Assembly: GCF_007828725.1 (NCBI RefSeq) | Contig: NZ_VIUW01000003.1 | Span: forward strand, 1-64,000 | Direction: 5' to 3' | From: Marihabitans asiaticum | GTDB lineage: Bacteria; Actinomycetota; Actinomycetes; Actinomycetales; Dermatophilaceae | DNA: 64,000 nucleotides | Translations under genes and position numbers: made by a program | The notes under the pieces: model-generated | What the model was told of the DNA's origin: nothing | The model's input: the letters and a program-made list of their open reading frames with translations, nothing else | Databases searched by the model: none | Shown here: positions 1-11,290 of the stretch, one piece after another | How the letters are laid out: every line of letters starts with the position of its first letter | Position numbering within the stretch: position 1 is the first letter of the stretch

Positions 1-7
1 TCCCCAC

Positions 8-13
8 TAACCT
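8..13 (+). promoter_or_regulatory. -10 box TAACCT, leaderless start
   Basis: TAACCT lies 7 nt before the GTG at 21 and there is no Shine-Dalgarno sequence between them. The transcript would start at or next to the start codon, so leaderless translation is inferred. The -35 region would lie outside the window. Confidence 0.55.
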
Positions 14-20
14 GGCCGCC

Positions 21-392
21 GTGAGTGTCTCCCGTCTGTGTTCCCGAGCGGCCTGCCCGCACAGCGCGTCGGCGACTCTGACCTACGTCTACTCCGACTC
101 CACGGTCGTCCTCGGTCCGCTCGCCACCTACGCGGAGCCGCACGCCTACGACCTGTGCGACGACCACGCCGACCGGCTGACCGTCCCGCGCGGCTGGGAG
201 GTCGTCCGGCTCGACCGGGGCGCGCCCGCCCCGAGCTCGCACGACGACCTTGTGGCGCTCGCCGAGGTCGTCCGTCGCCGCCCCGACGACGCCCGCCGAC
301 CGGCGCCGGTCTCCCGGGAGGACGAGGAGTCCAGCGGGGTGCGCGAGGAGGGTCGCCGCGGGCACCTCCGGGTCCTGCGGGACCCCAGCTGA
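21..392 (+). CDS. DUF3499 family protein
   Basis: A 123-aa protein of unknown function. It carries the hallmark DUF3499 block (Leu-Thr-Tyr-Val-Tyr then Val-Leu-Gly-Pro-Leu-Ala-Thr-Tyr-Ala-Glu-Pro, residues 20-40). Cys7, Cys12, Cys46 and His49 could form a small metal site; this is inferred. The C-terminal third is charged and probably disordered. The GTG at 21 is chosen because it follows the -10 box and begins with the conserved Ser-Arg-x-Cys-Ser-Arg region. The family sits beside manB in other actinobacteria (Rv3258c in Mycobacterium tuberculosis), and the same neighbour is seen here 22 bp downstream. Confidence 0.85.
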   Translation: MSVSRLCSRAACPHSASATLTYVYSDSTVVLGPLATYAEPHAYDLCDDHADRLTVPRGWEVVRLDRGAPAPSSHDDLVALAEVVRRRPDDARRPAPVSREDEESSGVREEGRRGHLRVLRDPS

Positions 393-401
393 CCCGGCAA
401 C

Positions 402-407
402 TACCCT
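402..407 (+). promoter_or_regulatory. -10 box TACCCT for manB
   Basis: TACCCT lies 7 nt before the GTG at 415 in the short gap after the DUF3499 stop, with no ribosome binding site. It suggests that manB has its own leaderless transcript. Confidence 0.45.
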
Positions 408-414
408 TGAGCGC

Positions 415-1845
415 GTGCAGGTCGACCTCTCTCCCTTCGTCAAGGCCTATGACGTCCGTGGGCTCGTCCCGGACCAGCTCGACGCGGACGTCGTCCGTGC
501 GCTCGGGGCTGCCTTCGCGCAGGTGGTGGCCGAGGCCGAGGGCGCTCCGTCGGTCGTCGTGGGCCACGACATGCGTCCCTCGTCGCCGGAGCTCGTCTCG
601 GCCCTGACCGAGGGGATCACCTCCCGGGGCGTCGACGTCGTGCGGATCGGGCTGGCGAGCACCGACGGTCTCTATTTCGCCAGCGGCCTCCTCGGGGCTC
701 CTGGTGCGATGTTTACCGCCAGCCACAACCCGGCGCAGTACAACGGCATCAAGTTCTGCCGGGCCGGTGCGCGTCCGGTCGGTCAGGACTCGGGTCTGAG
801 TCGGATCAGAGAGATCGCCGAGGCTCACCTCGAGCGGGGCGGCGCAGGCGAAGGGGGTGAGCCCGGCTCGGTCAGCGACCGGGACCTCACGGGCGAGTAC
901 GCGCGTTTCATGCGCGAGCTGGTCGACCTCAGGGCGAGCCGGCCCCTGCGGGTCGTCGTCGACGCCGCGAACGGCATGGCCGGACTGACCGTGCCCGCAG
1001 TACTGGGCGCCGCGGGTGGGCTGGAGCCGCTGCCGCTCGAGATCGACGAGATGTACTTCGAGCTCGACGGCACCTTCCCCAACCACGAGGCGAACCCGCT
1101 CGACCCGAAGAACCTCGTCGACCTCCAGGCCCGCGTGCGGGAGACCGGAGCCGACATCGGCATCGCCTTCGACGGCGACGCCGACCGGTGCTTCGTCGTC
1201 GACGAGCGCGGCGAGCCGGTCAGCGCCAGCGCAATCACCGCAATGATCGCCACCCGTGAGATCGCCCGCGAGGTCGAGCGTGGGCGGGAGCCGGCGCAGG
1301 TGCGGATCGTGCACAACGCGATCACCTCCGCCGCGGTGCCCGAGATCGTGGCCGAGGCCGGTGCCACCCCGGTGCGGACCCGTGTCGGTCACTCCTTCGT
1401 CAAGGCGGTCATGAGCGAGAGCGACGCCGTCTTCGGCGGTGAGCACTCCGCGCACTACTACTTCCGCGACTTCTGGTTCGCCGACACCGGCATGCTGGCA
1501 GCCATGCATGTGCTCGCCGCGCTGGGGGAGGGCGAGGCGCCCCTGTCGCAGGTCATGGCGCCCTACGACCGGTACGCCGCGAGCGGCGAGATCAACTCGA
1601 CCGTCGACGACGCCGCCGGCGTGACCGCCCGCGTCCGGGAGTGGGCCACCGGCCGGTACCCGGACGCGGTCGTCGACGAGCTGGACGGCATGACGATCAC
1701 CCACCGCCCGGACGCCGGACCGATGTGGTGGTTCAACCTCCGGCCGAGCAACACCGAGCCGCTGCTGCGGCTCAACGTCGAGGCGGCCGATGCTGAGACG
1801 ATGGAACAGGTCCGTGACGCCGTCCTCGCGCAGGTGCGCGGCTGA
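415..1845 (+). CDS. manB: phosphomannomutase/phosphoglucomutase
   Basis: A 476-aa alpha-D-phosphohexomutase that interconverts mannose-6-P and mannose-1-P (possibly also the glucose forms), feeding GDP-mannose for glycans and mannosylated lipids. The phosphoserine loop Thr-Ala-Ser-His-Asn-Pro has Ser103. The Mg2+ loop Asp-Gly-Asp-Ala-Asp-Arg is at 253-258, the sugar loop Gly-Gly-Glu-His-Ser-Ala follows near 340, and the phosphate loop Arg-Pro-Ser-Asn-Thr-Glu is near the C-terminus. All four landmarks and the length match the family. The GTG start fits the leaderless promoter; an in-frame upstream extension would overlap DUF3499. In mycobacteria manB is also near Trm112-like, ahcY and mtrA genes. 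Confidence 0.93.
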   Translation: MQVDLSPFVKAYDVRGLVPDQLDADVVRALGAAFAQVVAEAEGAPSVVVGHDMRPSSPELVSALTEGITSRGVDVVRIGLASTDGLYFASGLLGAPGAMFTASHNPAQYNGIKFCRAGARPVGQDSGLSRIREIAEAHLERGGAGEGGEPGSVSDRDLTGEYARFMRELVDLRASRPLRVVVDAANGMAGLTVPAVLGAAGGLEPLPLEIDEMYFELDGTFPNHEANPLDPKNLVDLQARVRETGADIGIAFDGDADRCFVVDERGEPVSASAITAMIATREIAREVERGREPAQVRIVHNAITSAAVPEIVAEAGATPVRTRVGHSFVKAVMSESDAVFGGEHSAHYYFRDFWFADTGMLAAMHVLAALGEGEAPLSQVMAPYDRYAASGEINSTVDDAAGVTARVREWATGRYPDAVVDELDGMTITHRPDAGPMWWFNLRPSNTEPLLRLNVEAADAETMEQVRDAVLAQVRG

Positions 1846-1866
1846 GGGACCGGGTGGCCCGGCCGA

Positions 1867-1892
1867 CGAAGGGGTGAGCTCTCACCCCTTCG
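1867..1892. repeat. perfect inverted repeat built from the CGAAGGGG word
   Basis: CGAAGGGGTGAG (1867-1878), two bases, then CTCACCCCTTCG (1881-1892). It lies in the gap between manB and the Trm112-like gene and could form a terminator- or attenuator-like hairpin. There is no T-tract. Each arm starts with the 8-mer that is over-represented across the window. Confidence 0.7.
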
Positions 1893-1915
1893 CCCGTGAC
1901 GAAGGAGAGACAAAG

Positions 1916-2104
1916 ATGAGCACAGCGATCGAGCCGTGGCTGCGGGAGATCCTCCGCTGCCCGGCGTGCCGGGCGACCCTGCGCGACGATGAGGGCCCCG
2001 CCGGCCCGGAGCTGGTCTGCACGAGCGAGCAGTGTGCCCTGGCCTATCGCGTCGACGACGGCATCCCCGTGCTCCTCGTCGACGAAGCCCGCCCGACCCG
2101 TTAG
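1916..2104 (+). CDS. Trm112-like zinc-ribbon protein
   Basis: A 62-aa member of the Trm112 (UPF0434) family. The family comprises small zinc proteins; the eukaryotic members activate methyltransferases, while the bacterial role is poorly defined. Cys-Pro-Ala-Cys near residues 15-18 and a second Cys pair around Cys-Thr-Ser-Glu-Gln-Cys form the zinc site, followed by the typical Tyr-Arg-Val-Asp-Asp-Gly-Ile-Pro-Val-Leu-Leu. The ATG at 1916 is preceded by AAGGAGAG. It lies 14 bp before the mycothione reductase gene and probably shares a transcript with it. Confidence 0.85.
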   Translation: MSTAIEPWLREILRCPACRATLRDDEGPAGPELVCTSEQCALAYRVDDGIPVLLVDEARPTR

Positions 2105-2118
2105 GAGCACCGGCGCCC

Positions 2119-3537
2119 GTGCCTCATCACGACATCGTCATCATCGGGTCCGGCTCCGGCAACTCCCTCGTCACCGAGGAGCTCGCCGACCGGGACATCG
2201 CCGTCATCGAGGGCGGACCGCACTTCGGCGGGACCTGCCTGAACGTCGGGTGCATCCCGACGAAGATGTTCGTCCTGCCCGCCGACCGAGCCGTCGAGGC
2301 CCGGAGCAACGCCCGCCTCGGCATCGACACCCGCTTCGAGGGGGCCGACTGGCCGGCGATCCGCGACCGGATCTTCGGGCGGATCGACCCGATCGCGGCT
2401 GACGGCGAGCGCTACCGGCGCGAGGGGGAGGAGACCACCCTCTACCGCGGGCACGCCCGGTTCACCGGCCCCCGGACGCTGGTCGTCGACGTCGACGGGG
2501 AGCAGGTGGAGGTCACCGCCGACACCATCGTCGTCGCCGCCGGTGCCCACGCGGTCATCCCGCCCGTCATCGCCGAGTCCGGGGTGCGCTTCCACACCTC
2601 CGACACGATCATGCGCCTGCCGGACCTGCCCGCCCGGCTGCTCGTCGTCGGCGGCGGCTTCATCGCCGCAGAGATGTCTCACGTCTTCGCCGGGCTGGGC
2701 AGCGAGGTCACGGTCGTCGTCCGTGACTCCCGGATGCTCACGAGCAACGAAGGGCTGGTCAGCGAGCTCTTCACCGAGGCCGCGGCCCGCCAGTGGGACC
2801 TTCGGACCCGGGCCGAGGTCACCTCCCTTCGCCAGGACGAAGGGGGGATCACGGCCATGCTGAGCGACGGCTCGCAGGTGCGGGCCGACGAGGTCCTCGT
2901 CGCCACCGGCCGCGCGCCGAGCACGCCCGGCCTGGACTGCGACCGGGCCGGGATCGAGGTCGGCGACGACGGGAGCGTCGTCGTCGACGAGTTCGGGCGG
3001 ACGAGCGCCGAGGGGGTCTGGGCGCTGGGCGACGTGAGCTCGCCGTACATGCTCAAGCATGTCGCCAACCACGAGGCCCGAGTGGTCGCCCACAACCTCG
3101 CGCACCCGGAGGACCTGCTCCCGTTCGATCACGACGCCGTGCCGGCAGCGGTCTTCAGCCACCCGCAGATCGCGAGCGTGGGCCTGACGAGCGAGCAGGC
3201 CAGGGCTGCCGGTCACGACGTGTGCACCCACGTCCAGGAGTACGGCTCGACGGCCTACGGTTGGGCGATGGAGGACACCTCCAGTCGGTGCGTCCTCGTC
3301 GGCGACCGCTCCACCTCGAGCCTGCTCGGTGCCCACCTCATTGGCCCGGAGGCCTCGGTGCTCATCCAGCCGCTCATCCAGGCGATGGCTCTGGGCACGC
3401 CGCTGGTCGACGTCGCCCGCGGCCAGTACTGGATCCACCCCGCGCTGACCGAGGTGGTGGAGAACGCGCTCCTCGGTCTGCTGGAGCACATGAGGGTCGC
3501 CGAGACGGTCACCGAGAGCACGGGCACCCCGGGCTGA
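2119..3537 (+). CDS. mtr: mycothione reductase
   Basis: A 472-aa FAD/NADPH pyridine nucleotide-disulfide reductase. It reduces mycothiol disulfide and maintains the actinobacterial thiol pool in the cytoplasm. The N-terminal FAD motif is Gly-Ser-Gly-Ser-Gly-Asn and the redox pair is Cys40/Cys45 (Gly-Gly-Thr-Cys-Leu-Asn-Val-Gly-Cys). The NADPH motif Gly-Gly-Gly-Phe-Ile-Ala-Ala-Glu is near 180. The C-terminal dimer domain has the His-Pro-Ala-Leu-Thr-Glu catalytic His-Glu pair. The atypical GSGSG motif and the C-terminal sequence favour mycothione reductase over glutathione or lipoamide reductase. The GTG at 2119 has AGGAG 11-15 nt upstream, which is a little far. Confidence 0.9.
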   Translation: MPHHDIVIIGSGSGNSLVTEELADRDIAVIEGGPHFGGTCLNVGCIPTKMFVLPADRAVEARSNARLGIDTRFEGADWPAIRDRIFGRIDPIAADGERYRREGEETTLYRGHARFTGPRTLVVDVDGEQVEVTADTIVVAAGAHAVIPPVIAESGVRFHTSDTIMRLPDLPARLLVVGGGFIAAEMSHVFAGLGSEVTVVVRDSRMLTSNEGLVSELFTEAAARQWDLRTRAEVTSLRQDEGGITAMLSDGSQVRADEVLVATGRAPSTPGLDCDRAGIEVGDDGSVVVDEFGRTSAEGVWALGDVSSPYMLKHVANHEARVVAHNLAHPEDLLPFDHDAVPAAVFSHPQIASVGLTSEQARAAGHDVCTHVQEYGSTAYGWAMEDTSSRCVLVGDRSTSSLLGAHLIGPEASVLIQPLIQAMALGTPLVDVARGQYWIHPALTEVVENALLGLLEHMRVAETVTESTGTPG

Positions 3538-3613
3538 CCGCAGGGCCGGCCGTCTGCCGGTAACCTGCACCCGTGCCTGCTGACCTCTTCGCCTCTGCTG
3601 TGAGGGTCCGCTC

Positions 3614-4597
<984 letters not shown>

Positions 4598-4703
4598 CCG
4601 ACCTGACCCTCCTCTAGACTGGTCCGCGGCCGGTGCCGGTGATGACCGAGGAGACCCAGACGGGGCGCGCCGGGCCCACCGAACCGACTCAGGAGAACCA
4701 CCC

Positions 4704-6146
<1,443 letters not shown>

Positions 6147-6182
6147 GGATCAGGCGGGACGACCTCCGGACGCACCGGTCAC

Positions 6183-6213
6183 GGGGCGGGCTGCCATGGG
6201 TGGCCCGCCCCTT
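6183..6213 (+). terminator. hairpin terminator after ahcY
   Basis: GGGGCGGGC (6183-6191) and GCCCGCCCC (6203-6211) form a perfect 9-bp stem with an 11-nt loop, followed by TTG. Its position between ahcY and the mtrA operon suits termination of ahcY. The T-tract is very short. Confidence 0.6.
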
Positions 6214-6265
6214 GTGCGACGATGACCAGGATCGACACCGCCTGAACCGCGAGGAGAGAAGACCC

Positions 6266-6943
6266 GTGAACGGACGTGTCCTCGTCGTCGACGACGACCA
6301 GGCTCTCGCCGAGATGCTCGGGATCGTCCTGCAGAAGGAGGGTCTCGAGGTCAGTCACGTCGCTGACGGCAGCCAGGCGGTGGAGACCTTCCGCGAGGTC
6401 CGCCCCGACCTGGTCCTCCTCGACGTCATGCTGCCGGGGATGGATGGGATCGAGATCTGCCGCCGGATCCGCCAGGAGTCGGTCGTCCCCATCGTTATGC
6501 TCACCGCGCGCACCGACACGGTCGACGTCGTCGTCGGTCTGGAGTCCGGTGCCGACGACTACGTCGTCAAGCCGTTCAAGCCCCAGGAGCTCATCGCCCG
6601 GCTCCGGGCTCGCCTCCGGCGCGGTGACGACCCCGAGCCGGAGCGTCTCGAGATCGGCGACCTCGTCATCGACGTGGCCGGGCACTCCGTCAAGCGCGGG
6701 GACGAGGCGCTCTCGCTCACCCCGCTGGAGTTCGACCTGCTCGTCGCCCTGGCCCGCAAGCCCTGGCAGGTCTTCTCCCGCGAGGTGCTGCTCGAGCAGG
6801 TGTGGGGCTACCGTCACGCGGGGGACACCCGGCTGGTCAACGTCCATGTCCAGCGCCTCCGGAGCAAGATCGAGCTGGACCCGGAGAACCCGCAGGTCGT
6901 CGTGACCGTGCGCGGTGTCGGGTACAAGGCGGGTCCGGCCTGA
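6266..6943 (+). CDS. mtrA: response regulator MtrA
   Basis: A 225-aa OmpR/PhoB-type response regulator. MtrA controls cell-wall hydrolase, division and osmotic-stress genes in actinobacteria. Receiver: acidic pair Asp9-Asp10, phosphoacceptor Asp53, conserved Lys102. The C-terminal winged helix includes the typical Arg-Leu-Val-Asn-Val-His-Val-Gln-Arg-Leu-Arg-Ser-Lys-Ile recognition region. The GTG at 6266 has GAGGAGAG upstream. The stop codon is followed within 2 nt by mtrB, so the two are co-transcribed. Confidence 0.95.
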   Translation: MNGRVLVVDDDQALAEMLGIVLQKEGLEVSHVADGSQAVETFREVRPDLVLLDVMLPGMDGIEICRRIRQESVVPIVMLTARTDTVDVVVGLESGADDYVVKPFKPQELIARLRARLRRGDDPEPERLEIGDLVIDVAGHSVKRGDEALSLTPLEFDLLVALARKPWQVFSREVLLEQVWGYRHAGDTRLVNVHVQRLRSKIELDPENPQVVVTVRGVGYKAGPA

Positions 6944-6944
6944 C

Positions 6945-8660
6945 ATGAGCGCCCCGCCGGACGCCTCCGGCTCGGTGCGCAGCTCGTGGCGGTCGCGGCC
7001 GGCCCAGCTGGTGACCCGGCTCGCTCAGCTGTGGCGGCGGTCCTTGCAGCTCAGGGTCGTGAGCATGGCCCTGCTGCTCGGCCTGATCACCGTCTCCATC
7101 ATCAGCATCGCGATGTACCGCTCCATCGCTGACGGACTGGTCCAGGATCGCGTCGAGATCGCGACCATCCAGTCGCGCCAGCTGACCAACCGGGCCCAGG
7201 AGACCCTCGACCAGACCGACCAGACCGAGAACATCTCCCAGATCAGCGCGGTCGTCCAGGACACCGTCAACACCACGCTCAAGCCTCCGTCGAACGACCG
7301 GTCGCGGTATGTCCTCCTTGCCCGGTCCCAGTCCAGTCCCGAGCCGCTGCCGCCCCTGGAGGTGACCACCGCCTTCGACGGGGTGACGCTCAGCCAGATC
7401 CCCAACGAGCTACGTCAGGCGGTGGCCGCCGATCCGGCGAAGCAGCAGGTGGCGACGATCGACCTGCAGCGCAACGAGAACTCCGGCGGCACCGAGTCGG
7501 CTCTCAGCAGTGCCGAAGAGGTGCCCGCCGTGGTCGTGGGATCGCAGATCACGGTGCCGTCCGCGGGCGCCTACGACGTCTACCTCATCTATCCCATGGA
7601 CCAGGAGGAGCGCACCCTCGACACGATCTCCCGGTCCTTCCTCCTCGGTGCCCTCTCGCTCGTGCTCCTCGTCGCTGCCGTCGCCTACGTCGTCACCCGC
7701 CAGGTCGTCGCACCGGTGCGCCGAGCCGCCGCGGTCGCCGAGCGGCTCTCCTCCGGGCACCTCAACGAGCGGATGTCCGCGCGCGGCGAGGACGACCTCG
7801 CCCAGCTGGGTCAGTCCTTCAACGACATGGCCGACAGCCTGCAAGCACAGATCCGCCAGCTCGAGGGCCTCTCGCGGGTGCAGCAGCGCTTCGTCTCCGA
7901 CGTGTCGCACGAGCTGCGCACACCGCTGACGACGATCACCATGGCCTCGGACGTCCTCATGTCCTCCCGGCACGAGATGGACCCGGTGACCGCCCGCTCC
8001 GCCGAGCTGCTCAGCACCGAGATCGACCGGTTCGAGGCGCTCCTGAGCGACCTGCTGGAGATCAGCCGGCACGACGCCGGCGCCGCCGTGCTCGACCTCG
8101 AGGCGACCGACCTCGGACCCATCGTGGACCAGGTGGTGGCTGCGACCGCGCCGCTCGCCGCGGCGCGGGGCTCGGACGTGCGGGTCGTCCGGGCCACCCC
8201 GACAGCGGTGGCCGAGGTCGACGCCCGCCGGATCGAGCGGATCCTGCGCAATCTCGTCGTCAACGCGGTGGAGCACGGCGAGGGTGAGCCGGTCGTGGTC
8301 CACGTCGGGCAGAACGAGCACTCCGTATCTGTCCTCGTCGAGGACCGTGGGGTAGGCCTGCGACCGGGCGAGGCGAGCCTGGTCTTCAACCGCTTCTGGA
8401 GGGCCGATCCCGCCCGTGCACGCAACACCGGTGGGACCGGCCTCGGGCTGGCGATCTCCTTGGAGGACGCCCGGCTGCACAACGGCTGGCTGCAGGCGTG
8501 GGGGGAGCCGGGGGTCGGGTCGCGCTTCCGCCTGACCCTGCCGAGGTCGGCGGGCGGGCGGATATCGACCGCAGCCCTGCCGCTGACTCCCACAGAGATG
8601 CTGGACGACCCCGGATCGGCTGAGGGGCCCCACCGCCCCGCGCTGCGGGGAGAGCCGTGA
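6945..8660 (+). CDS. mtrB: sensor histidine kinase MtrB
   Basis: A 571-aa membrane kinase partner of MtrA. It has a first membrane helix around residues 40-65, an extracytoplasmic sensor of about 160 residues, a second helix around 230-250, then a HAMP linker. The HisKA box is Asp-Val-Ser-His-Glu-Leu-Arg-Thr-Pro with His322, followed by the ATPase domain with N, G1 (Asp-Arg-Gly-Val-Gly-Leu) and G2 (Gly-Thr-Gly-Leu-Gly-Leu) boxes. The C-terminus extends past the kinase with a Pro-rich tail. The ATG at 6945 follows the mtrA stop and the gene overlaps lpqB by 4 nt. Confidence 0.95.
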   Translation: MSAPPDASGSVRSSWRSRPAQLVTRLAQLWRRSLQLRVVSMALLLGLITVSIISIAMYRSIADGLVQDRVEIATIQSRQLTNRAQETLDQTDQTENISQISAVVQDTVNTTLKPPSNDRSRYVLLARSQSSPEPLPPLEVTTAFDGVTLSQIPNELRQAVAADPAKQQVATIDLQRNENSGGTESALSSAEEVPAVVVGSQITVPSAGAYDVYLIYPMDQEERTLDTISRSFLLGALSLVLLVAAVAYVVTRQVVAPVRRAAAVAERLSSGHLNERMSARGEDDLAQLGQSFNDMADSLQAQIRQLEGLSRVQQRFVSDVSHELRTPLTTITMASDVLMSSRHEMDPVTARSAELLSTEIDRFEALLSDLLEISRHDAGAAVLDLEATDLGPIVDQVVAATAPLAAARGSDVRVVRATPTAVAEVDARRIERILRNLVVNAVEHGEGEPVVVHVGQNEHSVSVLVEDRGVGLRPGEASLVFNRFWRADPARARNTGGTGLGLAISLEDARLHNGWLQAWGEPGVGSRFRLTLPRSAGGRISTAALPLTPTEMLDDPGSAEGPHRPALRGEP

Positions 8661-10435
8661 CGGCCCGCAGTGGGGGCGGCCAGGTGGGCCGTCGCGAGGT
8701 GCTGCTCACCGGTGCCGGCCTGGTGGCGCTGAGCGCGTGCGGTCTGCCCGTCGACGACGTCGTCACGCCGGGTCTGGACGTCGACGCACCTCCGGAAGAG
8801 GTCCAGCCGATCGTCCCGGAGGGACCGCGGCCCGGGATGACCGCCGACGAGGTGGTCCGCGGCTTCCTGCGCGCCGGCGCGGCGACCGGGGCCGGCCTCT
8901 CGGTCGCACGCAGCTTCCTCACCGACGACGCCAGCCGCGCCTGGCGCCCGGACGAGCGGCAGACGCTCGTGCAGGGCTCGGGCGACCTGACCCTGCGCCG
9001 CGACGGTGACGGGTACCGGCTGGAGGCTCCCGTCGCGGCGCGGATCGACCCGTCCGGCCGGTTCTCCCTGTCGCCTGCGGACGAGGACGCGACCGTGATC
9101 GTGGGCGTCGAGAGCGAAGGGGGCGAGCCTCGGATCTCCGCCCTGCCGGACGACTTCGGACGCCTCCTGCCACCGCATCTCGTGGCGGCGATGTACCAGC
9201 CGTACGCGGTTCACTACACCGCGACCGGGTCCAACCGGCTGGTGCCGGACCTGCGGTGGATCCCTGCGGACCAGCAGGCGACCCGCCTCATCCGGGCCCA
9301 GCTCGCGGAGGTCCCGGAGTACCTGCGCGGCGCGGTCCGGACCGACGAGCGGGCCGAGCTGACGGTCGACGCCGTACCCGTCGTCGACGGGGTGGCCCAG
9401 GTCGACCTCAAGGCGGGGCTGTCCTCGGACACCACGACCCGCACCGTCTTCGCGGCCCAGGTCGTCGAGACCCTCATGCAGCTGCCCCAGGTGACCCAGG
9501 TGGTGCTCACCGTCACCGGGACGACACTCGACATCCCGGGGGTAGACCCACCGCTGCGCAGCGCGGCCCAGCTCGGCTTCGTCTCGACCGAGCCGGGCGG
9601 CGCCCAGTCCGCGGTCGTCAGGGACGGCCAGCGGGTCGTGCCCGTCCCGGAGCGAGAGCTGGCCTTCCTGTCCCAGGACGACCTGAGCGAGCGGGGCACC
9701 CCCTTCGCCGAGGTGCCGAAGGCCTGGTCCGCGCTCGCGGTCACCGAGGACGGCAAGGAGGTCGCGGGCGTGCGCACGAGCGGGACCGAGCTCGTCCGGT
9801 GGCGCGACGACGGGTCGTCCATCCCCGTCCCGCAGTTCGCCGACGCGCTGACCAAGGCTGCGTACGACTCCTCCGGGGTGCTCTGGATCGGGGGGCGCGA
9901 CCTGGTCTCGGGCGAGGGTCAGCTCTGGGCGATCAACACCGCGGTGCCGCCGGACGACCCGGCGGCCCGACCCGCGCTGGTCCCCGTCTCCTGGCTGGGC
10001 CGCGACCCGGTGCGCGCGGTGGCGATCAGCCCGGAGCGGGCCCGGGTCGCCGTCGTCGCCGGGACCAGCAAGAAGGCCGCGATCTACGTCAGCGGAGTGG
10101 TCCGAGCCCCCAACGGTCTGCCGGAGGGGACATCCACCGGTGCCCTGCCGGTGGGCGGCAGCCTGGTGCGCGTGCGAGACGTCGCGTGGATCTCCGCGAC
10201 GGCGCTGGCGGTCCTGGGGCAGCGGGAGTCCGACGCCGAGCTGCGCCCCTTCGTGGTCGAGGTCGGCGGTCAGGTGAGCTCGCTGCTGCCCGTGGCCGAC
10301 GCGCGCTGGGTGATGACCACCGGGGGCGAGCGCGACCTGCTCGTGGTGCGTGGCGAGAAGTCGGCGATGACGCGGACCGGGGCCAGCTGGCGGCCCCTGC
10401 CCTTCGAGGGCGCCGTCTTCGTCCCGGGGGCCTGA
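8657..10435 (+). CDS. lpqB: lipoprotein LpqB
   Basis: A 592-aa lipoprotein that works with MtrAB; in mycobacteria LpqB interacts with MtrB and affects its signalling. The signal peptide ends in lipobox Leu-Ser-Ala-Cys with Cys28 as the lipidation site. A GerMN-like domain occupies roughly residues 200-330 and a beta-propeller-like Gmad1 region follows. The start GTG overlaps the mtrB stop (GTGA), so translation is coupled. Length and order match the conserved mtrA-mtrB-lpqB operon. Confidence 0.93.
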   Translation: MTARSGGGQVGRREVLLTGAGLVALSACGLPVDDVVTPGLDVDAPPEEVQPIVPEGPRPGMTADEVVRGFLRAGAATGAGLSVARSFLTDDASRAWRPDERQTLVQGSGDLTLRRDGDGYRLEAPVAARIDPSGRFSLSPADEDATVIVGVESEGGEPRISALPDDFGRLLPPHLVAAMYQPYAVHYTATGSNRLVPDLRWIPADQQATRLIRAQLAEVPEYLRGAVRTDERAELTVDAVPVVDGVAQVDLKAGLSSDTTTRTVFAAQVVETLMQLPQVTQVVLTVTGTTLDIPGVDPPLRSAAQLGFVSTEPGGAQSAVVRDGQRVVPVPERELAFLSQDDLSERGTPFAEVPKAWSALAVTEDGKEVAGVRTSGTELVRWRDDGSSIPVPQFADALTKAAYDSSGVLWIGGRDLVSGEGQLWAINTAVPPDDPAARPALVPVSWLGRDPVRAVAISPERARVAVVAGTSKKAAIYVSGVVRAPNGLPEGTSTGALPVGGSLVRVRDVAWISATALAVLGQRESDAELRPFVVEVGGQVSSLLPVADARWVMTTGGERDLLVVRGEKSAMTRTGASWRPLPFEGAVFVPGA

Positions 10436-10490
10436 GCTTCTCCACAGGCCGGGTCCGGAGCACAGGCGGTCCACATCCCGACCCGTCGAC

Positions 10491-11279
10491 GTGACTGCTC
10501 GGCCACGGCCGATCCAGGCTGAGCCGGTGGGAAGGACGGTGCAGGCTGTGGTCGACCTGGTCCTGCCTGCCTCCTGTGCGGGGTGCTCGAGGAGCGGTTC
10601 GGCTCTCTGCCCCGAGTGCGCGGCGAGGTGCCGGCCCGCCCCGCGCCGCGTGGTCCCGCACCCCGCCCCACCGCACTGGCCGCCGTGCTGGGCCGGCGGT
10701 AGCTACGAGACGGCGGCCGCAGCGGTCCTGCGGGCATACAAGGACGGAGACCGCCGGGACGTGCGGCCCGTCCTCGCGGGCCTGCTGGGCTCCGCCCTGG
10801 ACGCCCTGCTCATCGACCACCCAGAGCTTGCCGAAGGGGCCGTCCGAGGTGAGCTCGTCGTCGTGCCCGTCCCGTCCTCGGCCGCCGCCCGGCGACGCCG
10901 CGGAGACGACCCGGCGCGCGCCCTCGCGGCGAGCGCACTGCTGGGGCTGGCGAAGGGGGAGGCCCGCCTCGTCGACGTGCGGCTGGGGCGCCGGGTGGCG
11001 GACCAGGCAGCCCTGGACCGGTCCGGGCGGTTGGCGAACCTCGCCGGCGCGATGCGGGTCGACCCCAGGCGCGCGGCGGTCGTCCGGGACGCTCGGTGCG
11101 TCGTCCTCGACGATGTCGTGACCTCGGGCAGCACGATCACGGAAGCGGCGCGTGCCCTGAGGAGTGCCGGAGCGCGATCAGTCGCCGCCGCGACCGCGCT
11201 CGCGACCCCATACGGTCTGCGCTCGGTGTCCTCGGGCGATCTGCGGCTACCCCGCCCGCGACCCTGGGTGGGGGAGTAG
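10491..11279 (+). CDS. comF: ComF-family phosphoribosyltransferase-like protein
   Basis: A 262-aa protein with an N-terminal zinc-finger-like segment (Cys-Ala-Gly-Cys and Cys-Pro-Glu-Cys) and a C-terminal PRTase fold. The PRPP loop reads Cys-Val-Val-Leu-Asp-Asp-Val-Val-Thr-Ser-Gly-Ser-Thr. The family includes the DNA-uptake protein ComF, but in most actinobacteria its role is untested. It lies in the conserved lpqB-comF-hpf order (Rv3242c in M. tuberculosis). GTG 10491 is used; a GTG at 10527 is an alternative. Confidence 0.85.
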   Translation: MTARPRPIQAEPVGRTVQAVVDLVLPASCAGCSRSGSALCPECAARCRPAPRRVVPHPAPPHWPPCWAGGSYETAAAAVLRAYKDGDRRDVRPVLAGLLGSALDALLIDHPELAEGAVRGELVVVPVPSSAAARRRRGDDPARALAASALLGLAKGEARLVDVRLGRRVADQAALDRSGRLANLAGAMRVDPRRAAVVRDARCVVLDDVVTSGSTITEAARALRSAGARSVAAATALATPYGLRSVSSGDLRLPRPRPWVGE

Positions 11280-11290
11280 CGTGGCTGCAT

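Noticed and set aside
4614-4703. Possible SAH riboswitch before ahcY (CCGAGGAG near 4648)
   Set aside because: The phrase resembles part of the SAH aptamer core, but the rest of the conserved core and the pairing partners are not visible in this short gap.
7811-10474. 887-aa open frame on the minus strand
   Set aside because: It lies antisense to mtrB and lpqB, whose motifs are clear; long antisense frames are common at this G+C content.
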